In this document: positions 25,165-35,702 of the stretch, piece after piece
Numbering within the stretch: the stretch's first letter is position 1
How the letters are laid out: the number at the start of each line of letters is the position of its first letter
Origin: Brassica napus
Lineage: Eukaryota; Streptophyta; Magnoliopsida; Brassicales; Brassicaceae
Length of the DNA: 64,000 nt
Reading direction: 5' to 3'
Assembly: GCF_020379485.1 (NCBI RefSeq)
Contig: NC_063451.1
Location: 245,739-309,738, forward strand
Notes under the pieces: generated by a model
What the model was told of the DNA's origin: nothing
What the model saw: only the letters and a program-made list of their open reading frames with translations
Database searches by the model: none
Translations under genes and position numbers: made by a program

Positions 25165-27087
25165 TGATACAGCCTCAGAATCGCACCTTAGCTAATCTCA
25201 CAAGAAATCAAAACTGATAGCCTAAATGGAATGAAGATCGCCACTCAAAGATGTGAAAGGCTTTGAGATAAGATGATGAACCAGAATCTAAATGAATCAC
25301 ACACAAAGATAAAGGTTCCACACTATTGCATCCTAAGAAAGAATCTCACATAACTTAGAAATAACAAGAGCAAGCATAAAAGCTCTCAAGAGAAAATCTC
25401 ACTTTCTATTCAATACTCAAGTCCGATTTTAGAATGAAATGAGAGGAGCTTTATTTATAGCTCTTGGACAAGATCAAAGACATAAATGAAAGGCGGATTT
25501 TTAGGACAAATTGTAATTAAGAGAGAATCAAATGGCTGGTACAATGGGCTGATCTCAAGGGATTGAAATCTTCTTATTAAGGAAATGTTGACCACGCCTT
25601 TAATACCTTTGATCCACATCTTTATTAGCTGATAAGGAGGCTTAAGTGATGGCCTTTGTTTGGGGACATCCTGCTGAATAAAATGAACCATGAGTTTGAA
25701 GTCGTCTAGGTTCATCCGAGTCCAAACATGGAAAGTATTGTCTACTTTGTGAGCAGTGGATTTGATGCCCGCATCATATGATGCGGCCATCAAATCAGTA
25801 GCTGAACCAGGAGCCAGCCAGTTGCACCAAGCAGCTAATCCAAAGACCGACCAGGATATGTGTTCAGTCAAAACGGCGTATCTCACCAACCAGGAGGAAT
25901 TTTTCCATGAAACCAATTTTCATGAATTCTACACTCAACAAGGAATCAATTTTCATGAATTCTACACTCATGAAGTCTATCTGCGAGCAACTGAGTTTAG
26001 AAATTGTTTAAAGCCAAACAAATAAGCGTTCCGGCCCAAAACAAAGCATGGACTTAAAGATGGATCTATTATCAAGCCAACAAGCCAAGAATGAAGAGAA
26101 AAGTCCTCGGAAATATGGAGTTATGATCAATTTCTCAAAACCGGATAAACAAGTTCTGCACTTGCCTTATTTGGAAGCTGGCCGGTTCAATCAATTGCAA
26201 ACCAGACATTGGCGACCAGGAGAGACATCTAACCATTCAGGAGACCAATACAAATATCCAGGAGAGTCAGAGACGTTCTTACAATGCACCAGCATCCATC
26301 AGATTATTCAGAATCAATCCAGACCACACTTGGCATTTTTGGAGTCAAAAGCCATCAATTCTCAACAGCTCTTTTCCCATCAAGATTGGCACGACTTCTA
26401 TCCATATTTCTGCAGTAAAGAAGTTCCCAAGAAGCTAACATACAGCCTCAAACCGTCCAGATACAAAACCAGAATCAAATCCATTGAAGAAAGCCATTGG
26501 AACCAAGAAATCCTCCAAACGGCTAGTTTATCGGTTTCCTTGTTTAGTTCTTGTTTCCTTTCTTTTCATGTGTCCGTTTGGTCTCTGTCTGAGGTCTTGC
26601 TCTATATAAGCAGACCCATTTGTACATTTTAGATTCACCTTTCAATCCTTAAGAAATAATATTCAGTTTATCTTTTATCAAAGAGTTTTCTTTGCTTAAA
26701 AAATCTGTTCTTTAGTTTCTAAGTGTGAGATAGATTAGAAGGCTATTGAGCTCGTGGTTCATAGGTTCTTTGTGTGATACAGGAGCCTTGAGACACAGAT
26801 TGAGAGAGTCAATCAGCACCCACGGATTGAGAGAGTCAATCATCATCTATCCATCTTCCATCATCAAACATCTATCCATAAACCATTCCATCCCTTTTAT
26901 CTTTTAGTTTCTGTGATTATTTTCATTACTCATAAACTCATTGTTTCTCTTTGTTTTCAGGTTAGTTTGGATAGAAAGGGCTAGCAAGTCGGCCATCTTC
27001 ACCATCTTCCCAGCCAGTCTCATCCTTACCGATAAGATCGACCCATCGCCCATCCATTTCATCGACCCAGCTTCCCAGCCTGTAACA
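25165..27087. mobile_element. Solo LTR inserted in a CCA1 exon
   Basis: The 1923 bp insert begins TGATACAG and ends CTGTAACA and is flanked by a perfect 5 bp duplication, TGAGC (25160-25164 and 27088-27092). Removing it joins the CCA1 codons for Thr-Gln-Met-Ser to Ser-Ser-Pro-Pro. Inside are a TATATAAG box at 26603-26610, a downstream transcript-like region and no pol or gag. The size and ends suit a solo LTR formed by recombination between the LTRs of a larger element. Frames of 153 and 194 codons inside match nothing I recognise. Superfamily is not determinable from the LTR alone. Confidence 0.85.
26603..26610 (+). promoter_or_regulatory. TATA box of the solo LTR
   Basis: TATATAAG lies about 480 bp before the LTR end, the usual U3/R position, and suggests the LTR reads in the same direction as CCA1. 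Confidence 0.5.
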
Positions 27088-28017
27088 TGAGCTCTTCTCC
27101 TCCAAGTATAGCAGCCATTGTTGCTGCTACCGTAGCTGCTGCAACTGCTTGGTGGGCTTCTCATGGACTTCTTCCTCCTACTCCACTCCACTTACCAGTT
27201 CCAACTCCAAATGATCAACTAATTGAGAAACAAAGCACATCCTTTCAAGATCAAACATGGCTTCATCATCCGAAGATTCAGAGGAGACTGGAATTACCAA
27301 GCTAAAGGCTGACGGTGAGAAGGAGGAAGTTGTTGTTGCTGCTGCTGCTGTTGTGCAGATTCTCAGAAGAAAAATCCAGTGGACCGCTCATCGTGTGGGT
27401 CAAACACACCTTCAGGGAGTGACGCGGAAACAGATGCATTGGATAAAATGGAGAAAGAAAAAGAGGCAGGTGTTACTACTGAGTTAAGCAACCGTCGGAG
27501 TAAAATCAACAACAACAACCAAACTACTGATTCATGGAAGGAAGTCTCTCAAGGGGTAATAAACACAAACAATGTTATTTCATATGCATTTGCAAAAATT
27601 TTCTCTGGAAACTAATAGGTTGCATATTATTGAAATTCTTTTTGGTCTCAGGGTCGTATAGCGTTTCAGGCTCTCTTTGCAAGAGAGAGACTGCCACAAA
27701 GCTTTTCACCTCCTCAAGTGGCAGAGAATGTGAATGGAAAACAAAGCGATACGACGTCAATAATAATGCCATTGGCTCCTCCTCCTCCTCCTAACTTGAA
27801 CAAGATTCAAGATTCTTGTAATGCAGACCAAGAGAGTGCAGTGGATGAACCACAGGGCAGCAAGAGTCTTAAGCTGAGAGAAACAGGGTTTAAGCCATAC
27901 AAGAGATGTTCAATGGAAGCAGCCAAAGAGAGGGAAGTTGGAAACGCAAACAATCATCAAAGTGATGAAAAGGTCTGCTGCAAGAGGCTTCGCCTTGAAG
28001 GAGAAGCTTCAACATAA

Positions 28018-28599
28018 CCAATAGACTTTTTTGAGGTAATTAATTTGCTTCTTCAATCTCTCTGAACATTTCTTCGGTCATGTCAATTCCTGTACCATAT
28101 TACTCCATCTCCACCTCTTGTCCCTTGTCCCTGTCTGTGTCTGCCACTTCTGGTCTCTGGTGTTATTGTTAATTAACCATTAAGAAATGGTATGTCTTTT
28201 CTTTTTCTTTTATTTGAATTCTGGATATTTTTGAAATCATAAACACAGTTTAGAATGATAAATGACTTTTGCGTTTTGTCTTTGGTCTTTGGTGTCTTCA
28301 GTACTGGGTCCATGCACAACATTTTTATATTACAAGCTCTCTCAGTTCAGGGGGAATAAGACCCATCTGTGAAGCTGATACAAATCAATTAATTTAATTT
28401 ACTATAAAAGATTTGAATATACTACAAATGAACATGCCTGTGTGTATACAGAAAATCTCATTTGGTTTTAACTTAATAAAATAAACGACACACCATACAA
28501 CCAAGTGACCAAATGCCACCAAAGTCAGGAATAAGTTTCTATTGAGAAGCTGAAAAAGAAGAGAAGCTCTAGGAGATGGATTACATCCCTCCACAAGGT
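28018..28599. other. CCA1 downstream sequence, no gene
   Basis: AT-rich 3' flanking/UTR-like sequence with no codable feature seen. Confidence 0.5.
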
Positions 28600-29035
28600 A
28601 AATCGAATAACAGGACCTAGCCCAGAAAGCTGGCCTAATTTATTCGGTTCGGCGAGTAGAGTCGAAAGTTCGGCCCCTGAGTGCTTTTAGCCGTTGGCAA
28701 AGCCGACCAAAAGCACCGGCTCGGAGGAATTCTGCCTAGGCCTGTATACTCGACCTCCCTGAATTAAGGCCCAAAAAAGATCGAAATTAGGGCATCAAAG
28801 ACAGGAAGCCTATAAAAGAGGAAGAGGGAACAACAAGAAGATGATCGACACTTTACACACACACCAGCGGCTAGATCTAGGGTTTTAGTCCCTCTTTACT
28901 CCTAATCGCTCTGTATCTCTCCCGGTTCGCTCTTCGAGCTCCGGCTTGTTTCCTTGATTTCATGTCACTCTTGTAACCCATTTAATCGATCTGATAAAAC
29001 TTTTTTTGGTCATCCCATTTCGAGTTCTTTCAACC
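28600..29035 (+). mobile_element. LTR remnant (Ty3-like U3/R/U5)
   Basis: A TATAAAAGAGG box at about 28811, a GGGTTTTAGTCCCTC stretch and a TTGTAACCCATTTAATCGAT block followed by GATAAAACTT resemble the promoter and end regions of plant Ty3 LTRs. GC-rich composition contrasts with the flanks. Clear TG/CA termini and a target duplication were not found, so this is a fragment. Confidence 0.4.
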
Positions 29036-29230
29036 TAATCGACTGAATCCCGTACAAACAGAAGCCGCAGAATCTGTAGCCTTCTTAACACTCGGCATCG
29101 GCTCTCCCATACATTCATCAGTCCATCCTCTATCGCTTGTATGGCAAACCTCTTTGCATGCGCCGGTCCCCTTCCTTAACACATCTACAAAACCCACCAC
29201 GAAACTTGGAACAAAATACAACTCAAACAA
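29030..29230 (-). pseudogene. Unrecognised 66-codon frame
   Basis: The frame begins MFELYFVPSFVVGFVDVL and continues with four cysteines and a KKATDSAA segment. It has a hydrophobic start. I do not recognise it; it may be a captured exon or chance. There is no support from neighbours. Confidence 0.2.
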
Positions 29231-29418
29231 ACCTCAAAAGCCAAAATAATTTTAGTTTATGTTCTAATTCATAACCGTACACTGATTGTATGCTAGAATA
29301 AATGTAAATATTATATAACGTTATTATGATGTGTAAAATATACAATAAAAGTATATATGTATTACCATGTGCCTGAGAATATTTGAATACGTAGATGATC
29401 CATAAAAGTTTAAATGAA

Positions 29419-30655
29419 TCTATATTATTAAAAGAGAAGTACCCATTTGAAAATGTTCTTACTTCATTAATTAAATTTTCTTTTTTTTGCTTGTCTTTTT
29501 CAGTTGCATTTATGAAATATCCTAAAATGAATAAAACTGTCTAATTTATTACTTGTCTTATATTAATGAAATATGCTTAAATGAATTTAAACTTCCTATT
29601 TTATTGTTTGTCTTTTTTCAGTTACCTTAATGAAATATCCTTAAATAAATTTGGACATAATGTCATTTAATCAACCAAAAAAACTCATGAGTTATCCTTA
29701 CGTGCATAATTTTAATAATGGAGATTTTTAAAAACGTGCATCATTAAAATGTTACCTAAAACATGCAGCACTAATATATAACATGCATCAATAAAACTAG
29801 AATTTGACTCACACCATTGTACGGATATTATTTTCAGTTGATTAAATTTAAAAATAATTATTTATTCAAAAAATATTTAAGAATGGCTATGTTTTTTAAA
29901 ATTATATGGTATTATTTGCTCATAACTCATTTGTCATTTGATAAATTGTTAGAAAGAAAATTTTAGCATAATATAACTCAGTTGTCATTAGCTAAATTTA
30001 TGGTTTTTATTTATATTTTTTATTATTTAATTATAATATTTTCATTATATATTTAATAGATAAATGAATTTTCTTTCAAACAATATTTTTGTAAATGTAT
30101 TTTTTTAAAAATAATCAATTAAAATTGTTATTATCATTGAATATCATTATTTTTTACATAATTTAAGTTTTCGTTTACATCAAAACTTATCATATTTTAG
30201 GATAATTTTAATTTAAAATGTAATTTTCATATTTTTCAAACAAATTTTAAAAATATTTTTTAAATATTCTGTTATAATTGTTAAAAAAATATTGAGTTGC
30301 ATTTCAAATAAAAAGGTAAAGATATTAAAAATATGCTAATTAAAATATGTAAAATTTAATATAGTTTTAAGGAAATGGTCAAAATAAAAAAAATTACACA
30401 TAAAATAATCATGATTTTTGTTAACTGGGCGGATCATTATTTATATGATATCGCACACGAAAGAAAAATTTTTGTTTTTAAAATTATCTAATTAACTATA
30501 TACTCTTTTTTTTTATATGATATCACACATTCGTAAAAAATAAATAGTTTAAGATGCAAAAAAAAATTTACTTAATGAATATAATATGAACGAATATTAT
30601 AAATATATCATTTAATAAAATAAATAATTAAAAATTAAAAATTCATATCCGCGCT
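29419..30655 (+). mobile_element. Helitron-like non-autonomous element
   Basis: It begins TCTATATTATTAAAAGAGAA, directly after an A, as Brassicaceae ATREP-type Helitrons do (5' TC, insertion between A and T). The body is AT-rich, with the GGGCGGATCATTATTTATAT phrase common in such elements. Near 30645-30662 an ATCCGCGCTGGCAGGCTAC stretch may be the remnant of the 3' hairpin, but no clean CTRR end is present, so the 3' terminus is damaged. No RepHel protein is encoded. Confidence 0.55.
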
Positions 30656-30986
30656 GGCAGGCTACTTGAAAGAGAAGACCCGTGTGTAAGTTTACAACTT
30701 CTCCGGATCATATAGCTTTAGTTTGTCGAGCTTCTTAATCGACGGCCTATTTAGTTGTTGGTGGAATAAAATGAACGGCCAAGATCTCTTCCTTGGAATT
30801 AAAATAAAGTAAATGATCTGTCATTTTCTAATCAAAAAAAAAAAAAAGATAAAAGCTTTTTTTGTCTGAAAGTGTTTTAGAAAAGAAATCATCTTTGAAT
30901 ACCTTTTTATCCAAAACTAATAAAGTCTTATCGGCAAATCATTGTTTGATTCATTGATTAAGCAGAGGAGGGGAGATAAAAGATTC

Positions 30987-32560
30987 ATGGGTGATCATCA
31001 GCATCAGAGTCTACTTAGCCTTTGCTATATTCCTTTTAGGGGTTTCATCCCAGGTACACCTTCTTCTTAATCCCTATCATAATCCTGTTTCTCTGTTTGT
31101 TCCAGTTGCTTATAAAGATTTAGACTTTTTTTGTAGATGGTGGTGCCTTTTTTCTGGCTTGATCCTTTTAGCTATTCAGTTTCATCTGCCTTTTGTTTTG
31201 AGTTTTCAGTTTTGAGTTTTGAGTGTTAATAAAAATAAGATTCAGACTTTGTGGATTTCTGTTGTTTCCTGATCAAAGTACATCATGGATAGTTTCTGAG
31301 TTTTGAATCTTCATGATCGTTAAATCAGGAGGGAAGAAAATCTTTCCAAGCAGAAGTTGACTTCACGAATTCTTCAGGTTTCACCTTCTTTATCCTAAAC
31401 ACCACCCTTTTCACTTCCTTTTTCGCAGCATGAGATTGTGAAGCAATTCAATGAGAATCCAAATGCTGGATGGACTGCTGCTTTCAATGATGGCTTTGCT
31501 AACGCCACCGTCTGTTTTTGTTACATATCTCTCTGATTTTCTTTATTTTCTGTAGAGAGACAAACTAATTCTTATCATTGTTCCTCAATTAATCTCTTTT
31601 TTTGCATGTACAGGTTGCAGATTTTAAGCGGTGTTAAACCAACACCTAAGAACGAATTCTTAGGTGTACCTGTTGTCAGCCATGACATCTCTCTCAAGCT
31701 TCGTAATGAATTTGACGCTAGAACTGCTTGGTCTCTGTGCTCCAGCATTGGCAGGATCCTAGGTTCATTTCTTTTTACCTTCCCTCATCTCTCTCTCTCT
31801 TTCTTTTTAAAACATATGATATATATACTGACTGAATCTTCTTTTGATTTTAATCACATTCTCTCCTCCATTATAGATCAGGTAAATACTCCATTTTCAT
31901 GGACCTTTATATTATTGAATCAATGAGTTTTGAGATGCATATTAACATTTTCGAATTTTGGTTTTGTTTAGGGTCACTGTGGTTCTTGCTGGGCATTTGG
32001 GGGCAGTAGAGTCATTGTCTGACAGGTTCTGCATCAAATATAACATGGTAACACCTATATTTCCATCAATCCAAGCCAAAAAAAAAACTGAAGATTTCTA
32101 CCAATCTTTCTCTCTATAAAGATTCTTGTTTTCGTTCCCAATGCAGAATATTTCTTTATCAGTCAATGATCTCTTAGCATGTTGTGGCTTCCTTTGTGGT
32201 CAAGGCTGTAATGGTGGCTACCCTATTTCCGCCTGGCGCTACTTTAAGCACCACGGTGTTGTCACCGGAGAGGTAAGTAAATTCTCTCTGTTTTTATCTG
32301 CAAAGAACATGTAATGTAATAATGGTTACTAAATGTTGTTGGTTTCATCTAGTGTGATCCATACTTTGACAATACCTGGATGCTCTCATCCGGGATGTGA
32401 ACCTGCATACCCTACACCAAAATGTGTGAGGAAATGTGTTAGTGGAAACCAGCTTTGGCGTGAATCAAAACACTATGGTGTTAGCGCCTACAAAGTCAGG
32501 CATGACCCTCAAGACATTATGGGTTGTGAGAGTAGGTGTGGTGATGACACCTAAGCATAG
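30987..32560 (+). pseudogene. Cathepsin B-like cysteine protease pseudogene
   Basis: Exons with GT-AG borders are readable at about 30987-31053 (hydrophobic signal peptide YLAFAIFLLGVSSQ), 31329-31377, 31429-31509, 31614-31762, 31877-31881, 31972-32047, 32147-32272 and 32353-32560. Family features in order are the propeptide ([16 protein letters not shown]), the active-site block GHCGSCWAFG with its catalytic Cys, [19 protein letters not shown], and the occluding-loop block [15 protein letters not shown] that marks cathepsin B. It would be a vacuolar/secreted papain-fold peptidase. Lesions: no in-frame ATG before the signal peptide, a deletion in exon 4, an extra G after CWAFG, a shift near CDPYFDNT, and loss of everything after QDIM, including the catalytic His and Asn. 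Confidence 0.9.
31877..31881 (+). other. 5 nt micro-exon of the cathepsin B gene
   Basis: ATCAG is flanked by TTATAG and GTAAAT. Joined to exon 4 (ending CCTAG) and exon 6 (starting GGTCAC) it supplies Asp-Gln before the GHCGSC active-site block, as the family requires. Confidence 0.6.
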
Positions 32561-32915
32561 TAAGCAATGTTACAACTTAAACAAAGCTCCTCAATTAATA
32601 TATATGGAATATGTGAAGCTGTATTTGAAGTTATGAGAGTGTAGATGTTCTGCAAAAAGAGAACCTCTCACCTTCTCCACTAAATGGAGTTTTCCTTTTT
32701 TTTGTTTTTGATAGGGGAAGTTGAGTTTTAGATAAAATATAATCTGGAAACCACAAAACTGAAAAGAAACAATGCATGAATTTAAGGTCACAGTAAGTTA
32801 TGAGATAACTTCAACAAAAACACACTAGAACATAAGATAATCTGCAATGTCGGACGACCAGAAGAAAACCTAAGATTTAACAAAACTGAAAAGAAATTAT
32901 GCATAAATTTTAAGG

Positions 32916-34232
32916 TCACAGGAACTTGTGAATTCTCTTGGCTGATGTCAAAATGTTCGATAGAAGCATGTCTGATTCCAGTAGTCCGTCGCCACCAACA
33001 TCAGTTATGATAGCTGATGCAACTTCGCAAGCCTCCTCATAGCAAATGTCTCCGACCCATCGAAAGCCATCAGGAGCAGTTCGGTCCTGCAGTTCATAGT
33101 ATAAATGAATGTCCCATAATTGCGACTTAAATCAATATGATTGCTTTTTTGACGAAAAAAGCTTACTCGAACAAAACTAATCCCAACATCGACGATGATT
33201 GCTCCCGGTTTTATCCAGCTTCCTCTGACCATGTTTGGTTTACCAACGGCAGAGATTATGATGTCAGCTTGTCTTGTAATGTCTTGAGGGTTCTTGGTTT
33301 TTGAATGGATAATGGTAACAGTTGCATCTTCTCTCTATAGCCATACACAAAATAATCAAAAAGACCATCCAAAACTATCATTTCAAAAGGACAATAATAT
33401 TACCTGCAGTAATAGAGCAGCTGGAATACCAAAAGTGTTACTCCTGCCGATAACAACAGCTCTCTTTCCTTTGATCTCAATGTTGTTCCGGTGTAACAGC
33501 TCGATGCATGCTTTTGGAGTCTGTGGAAGGAAAAAGGGTTCTCTTCCGCGCATAGCAAGCAGTCCAATATTTAATGGATGAAATCCTTTGTCTTTCTCTA
33601 TACTAACCGCATTTAATATCTTGTGCTCATCCATATGCTGCGGTATACATATAATTAAAACCCATATCACTATACTTCTCTACTAATGTGAATGGTCGAG
33701 AGAGCAATATATACCGTTGGTAGAGGCAACTCAACAAGGATGCCATGGACACAAGGATCATCGTTGAAGCTTGAGACACATTCCAACGTCTTCTCTTCTG
33801 TCGTATCTTCGGCTAGATGAACTTCAAATGATCTGATGCCAACAAATCCACAAGGTGCCCAATAAGGTGTGGAGAGTTTTGTGTCCCCAACATGGAGTAC
33901 TGCTAATCCAGGAACCATGCCAATTGATTCCTTCATTCTTGAGACTTCCGTTCTGATCTCATGTAAGATGTCTACTGCAACCTTCTGTTTATCAATTACC
34001 ATAGCTGCATCAGCTGAACACAAAAGGAAAATCTTATTAGGATAATTGAAATTCGTGCTAATTAAAAAGAAAAGTGTTAAAAGTTCTTACAAGAGGAGCC
34101 ATGGGCGGACACAGCTGTCCTTAAGCAGAGATGGTAGATGCATCGGCGGGGGATGATGGCTCCTTTTTGGATGAGAACCGACGGCGTGAAGGAGGTACAA
34201 CCCATCAACGATCTCATGATATTGGCTTCCAT
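32916..34232 (-). CDS. FolD-like methylene-THF dehydrogenase/cyclohydrolase, active site lost
   Basis: Five exons join in frame: 34232-34091, 34013-33715, 33637-33404, 33334-33167 and 33086-32916 (142, 299, 234, 168 and 171 nt), giving 337 residues, with GT-AG at every intron. Residues 1-45 are Arg/Ser/Thr-rich with few acids, like an organelle transit peptide. The body matches the plastid FolD family ([87 protein letters not shown]). Normal enzymes interconvert methylene-, methenyl- and formyl-THF with NADP. Three signature elements are altered: the Tyr-x-x-x-Lys stretch with the catalytic Lys is replaced by YWAPCGF (98-104), the DVDGF motif is shortened to DKGF, and the C-terminal PGGVGPMT signature reads VGGDGLLES (311-319). 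It is either a pseudoenzyme or a young pseudogene that still has an open frame. Confidence 0.85.
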
Positions 34233-34964
34233 CAGCTTTAGGGTTTAACAAAAACAATAAAATAGAACTTTTCCATATATTATCTCCAATTTATAAAAGG
34301 CACTAATTTCTTAGCTTCTAAAAAAGCTGCCACATCAACACAAATATATCACAACCAATCAAATTGCCATATCATCTTAATTAAACATGTTATCTTACTT
34401 AGGCAAAATCAGTCAAATCTCAATTACACTATTTTCCCCAACGCCGCCAAACACAGCAATTTATAGAATGGCTTACAGGCAAGGTAGGTTGGCTTTCTGT
34501 CTTTGTTTGCGAGGCAAGGTAGGTTCTGAATAATTAGATATATTATATTATCTTGTGTCGCAAGTAAAAAGATCGGCTGGAGTCTACTTTATTGGCAGAT
34601 TAGGATTTTTTTTTTTTGTTTTTACTTTTTGACGGCGAAGATGATAAACTTGTAGACGGTGGTTAACAGAGTCCTCAAGGGTTAGGGTTTTATGTGAGAA
34701 GATTCATATATATGTGCAATTGTTTGGTGAATGACTATTGAATTTAGCTTAGACTGATCATGGGCAAAGTCGAATAAAACATTTGTTTCTGATATCTAAA
34801 TTTTTTGAAAAAAATTTATATAAACATAAGTATTCAAATTCATAATTTTTTTTTTATTTATTAAAATTCTTAATAAATGGTTTATATGACCCAAAATTTC
34901 AGGAATGGTTATAGACTTATAGACAAACCATTTACCCTCATGAGCAGCTTTTAAACGTACTTTC
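34233..34964. other. Upstream region of the FolD-like gene
   Basis: No gene is supported. The first ~350 bp left of the start codon would hold its promoter; no clear TATA or CAAT element could be assigned. A run of T at about 34610 and a telomere-box-like TTAGGGTTTT at 34682 are present. A minus frame over 34796-35044 (EKVRLKAAHEGKWFVYKSI) matches nothing I recognise. Confidence 0.4.
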
Positions 34965-35229
34965 TCATATATTTTTTGGTATGTTAGAAATTTTGAGATT
35001 GCATTAAAACCTATGAAGATCTTTGACTTGGTTGGAACATGCATTCGGGAATATGTTCTGCATACATCATTTTAGCAAAAAAAAAAAAAAAAAAAAATTC
35101 TTCTGCATGGAAACGTAATATCAAACTGTCTTAAAGAACTAGCTAAATGGAAACGAGGTTCCAAATTAAAGGTGATAATTCTAATCTTTACAACTTCTCT
35201 TAACTGCTGCAGTATATTGAGATTCAATT
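34965..35229. repeat. Right arm of inverted duplication, distal part
   Basis: Reverse complement of about 23955-24206, including TTGACTTGGTTGGA and the GGAATATGTTCTGCATA block. It is cut from the rest of the arm by the Copia insertion at 35235. The long A run at 35078-35097 is absent or shorter in the other arm. Confidence 0.85.
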
Positions 35230-35234
35230 TCTCA

Positions 35235-35547
35235 TGTTAGAAATATGAGAGAAGTGTTGCTTTGAAAGTTGTGTCTTTCTCATTAGCTCTCACTATCAAT
35301 ATATAGTGGAGGTTCATAAGGGTTTACACAAAGGAGAGAATCTACACATTTAATACATTTGACTACAAATATCTAGACTTGGTCAAAGCTCATAAATGCT
35401 CCGGTTGAATGAGTCTTCATCTTGACTAGTCTTGGTCGGATGTAGACGGACCGGAGACGAGTGTAGACGGACCGGATAGTCGGGTCAGATGTAAACCTCC
35501 TTAATGGTTAATGGCAATCCACATATCCATATCATGGATTTATAACA
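35235..35547 (-). mobile_element. 3' LTR of the Copia element
   Basis: Starts TGTTAGAAATATGAG and ends GGATTTATAACA on the plus strand. It differs from the 5' LTR at the sites GTTGCTTTG/GTTTCTTTG and GACGAGTG/GACGGGTG. Confidence 0.95.
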
Positions 35548-35562
35548 CTCCCCCTTGGATGC
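35548..35562 (-). other. Polypurine tract of the Copia element
   Basis: On the minus strand GCATCCAAGGGGGAGTG abuts the 3' LTR start. Confidence 0.8.
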
Positions 35563-35702
35563 CATAACCATATCGGGCTTGTAATGTGCTAACGTTGCCT
35601 CATTAAAACCTCTCCTGGAAAACCCAAAACCCAATGTGGTAAAAAGGGAAACCAAGGACAGGAAAAAGAGTACAACACACATTACTCCCCCTGATTTGGA
35701 CA

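Larger units (their letters stand above)
24244..28017 (+). pseudogene. CCA1: CCA1 circadian clock MYB factor pseudogene (3' portion)
   Basis: Exons can be read as 24244-24421, 24512-24604, 24700-25164 plus 27088-27555 (one exon split by a solo LTR) and 27652-28017, all with GT-AG borders. They encode the CCA1-type regions IPPPRPKRKP, GKENQDENCSG, SQDDYRSFLHM, NLIMSTLLQNPAAHAAAT, AATVAAATAWWASHGLLP, VDRSSCGSNTPSGSDAETDA, GRIAFQALFARERLPQSF, TGFKPYKRCSME and the end RLRLEGEAST. CCA1 is the morning-phased SHAQKYF-MYB repressor of the clock. The DNA-binding MYB domain is absent: sequence upstream of 24243 is the inverted arm. Lesions include a frameshift near 24280, an in-frame TAG after KPNAP, the LTR, and two more frameshifts at about 27257 and 27370. 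LHY is the close paralogue; the residues fit CCA1 better. Confidence 0.92.

Noticed and set aside
25455..25916. 153-codon minus frame near 25455-25916
   Set aside because: Lies within the solo LTR and matches nothing I recognise; overlaps plus-strand frames of equal quality.
26048..26632. 194-codon frame inside the solo LTR as a captured gene
   Set aside because: No recognisable domain, and it lies in U3 of the LTR ending near the TATA box; chance frame is more likely.
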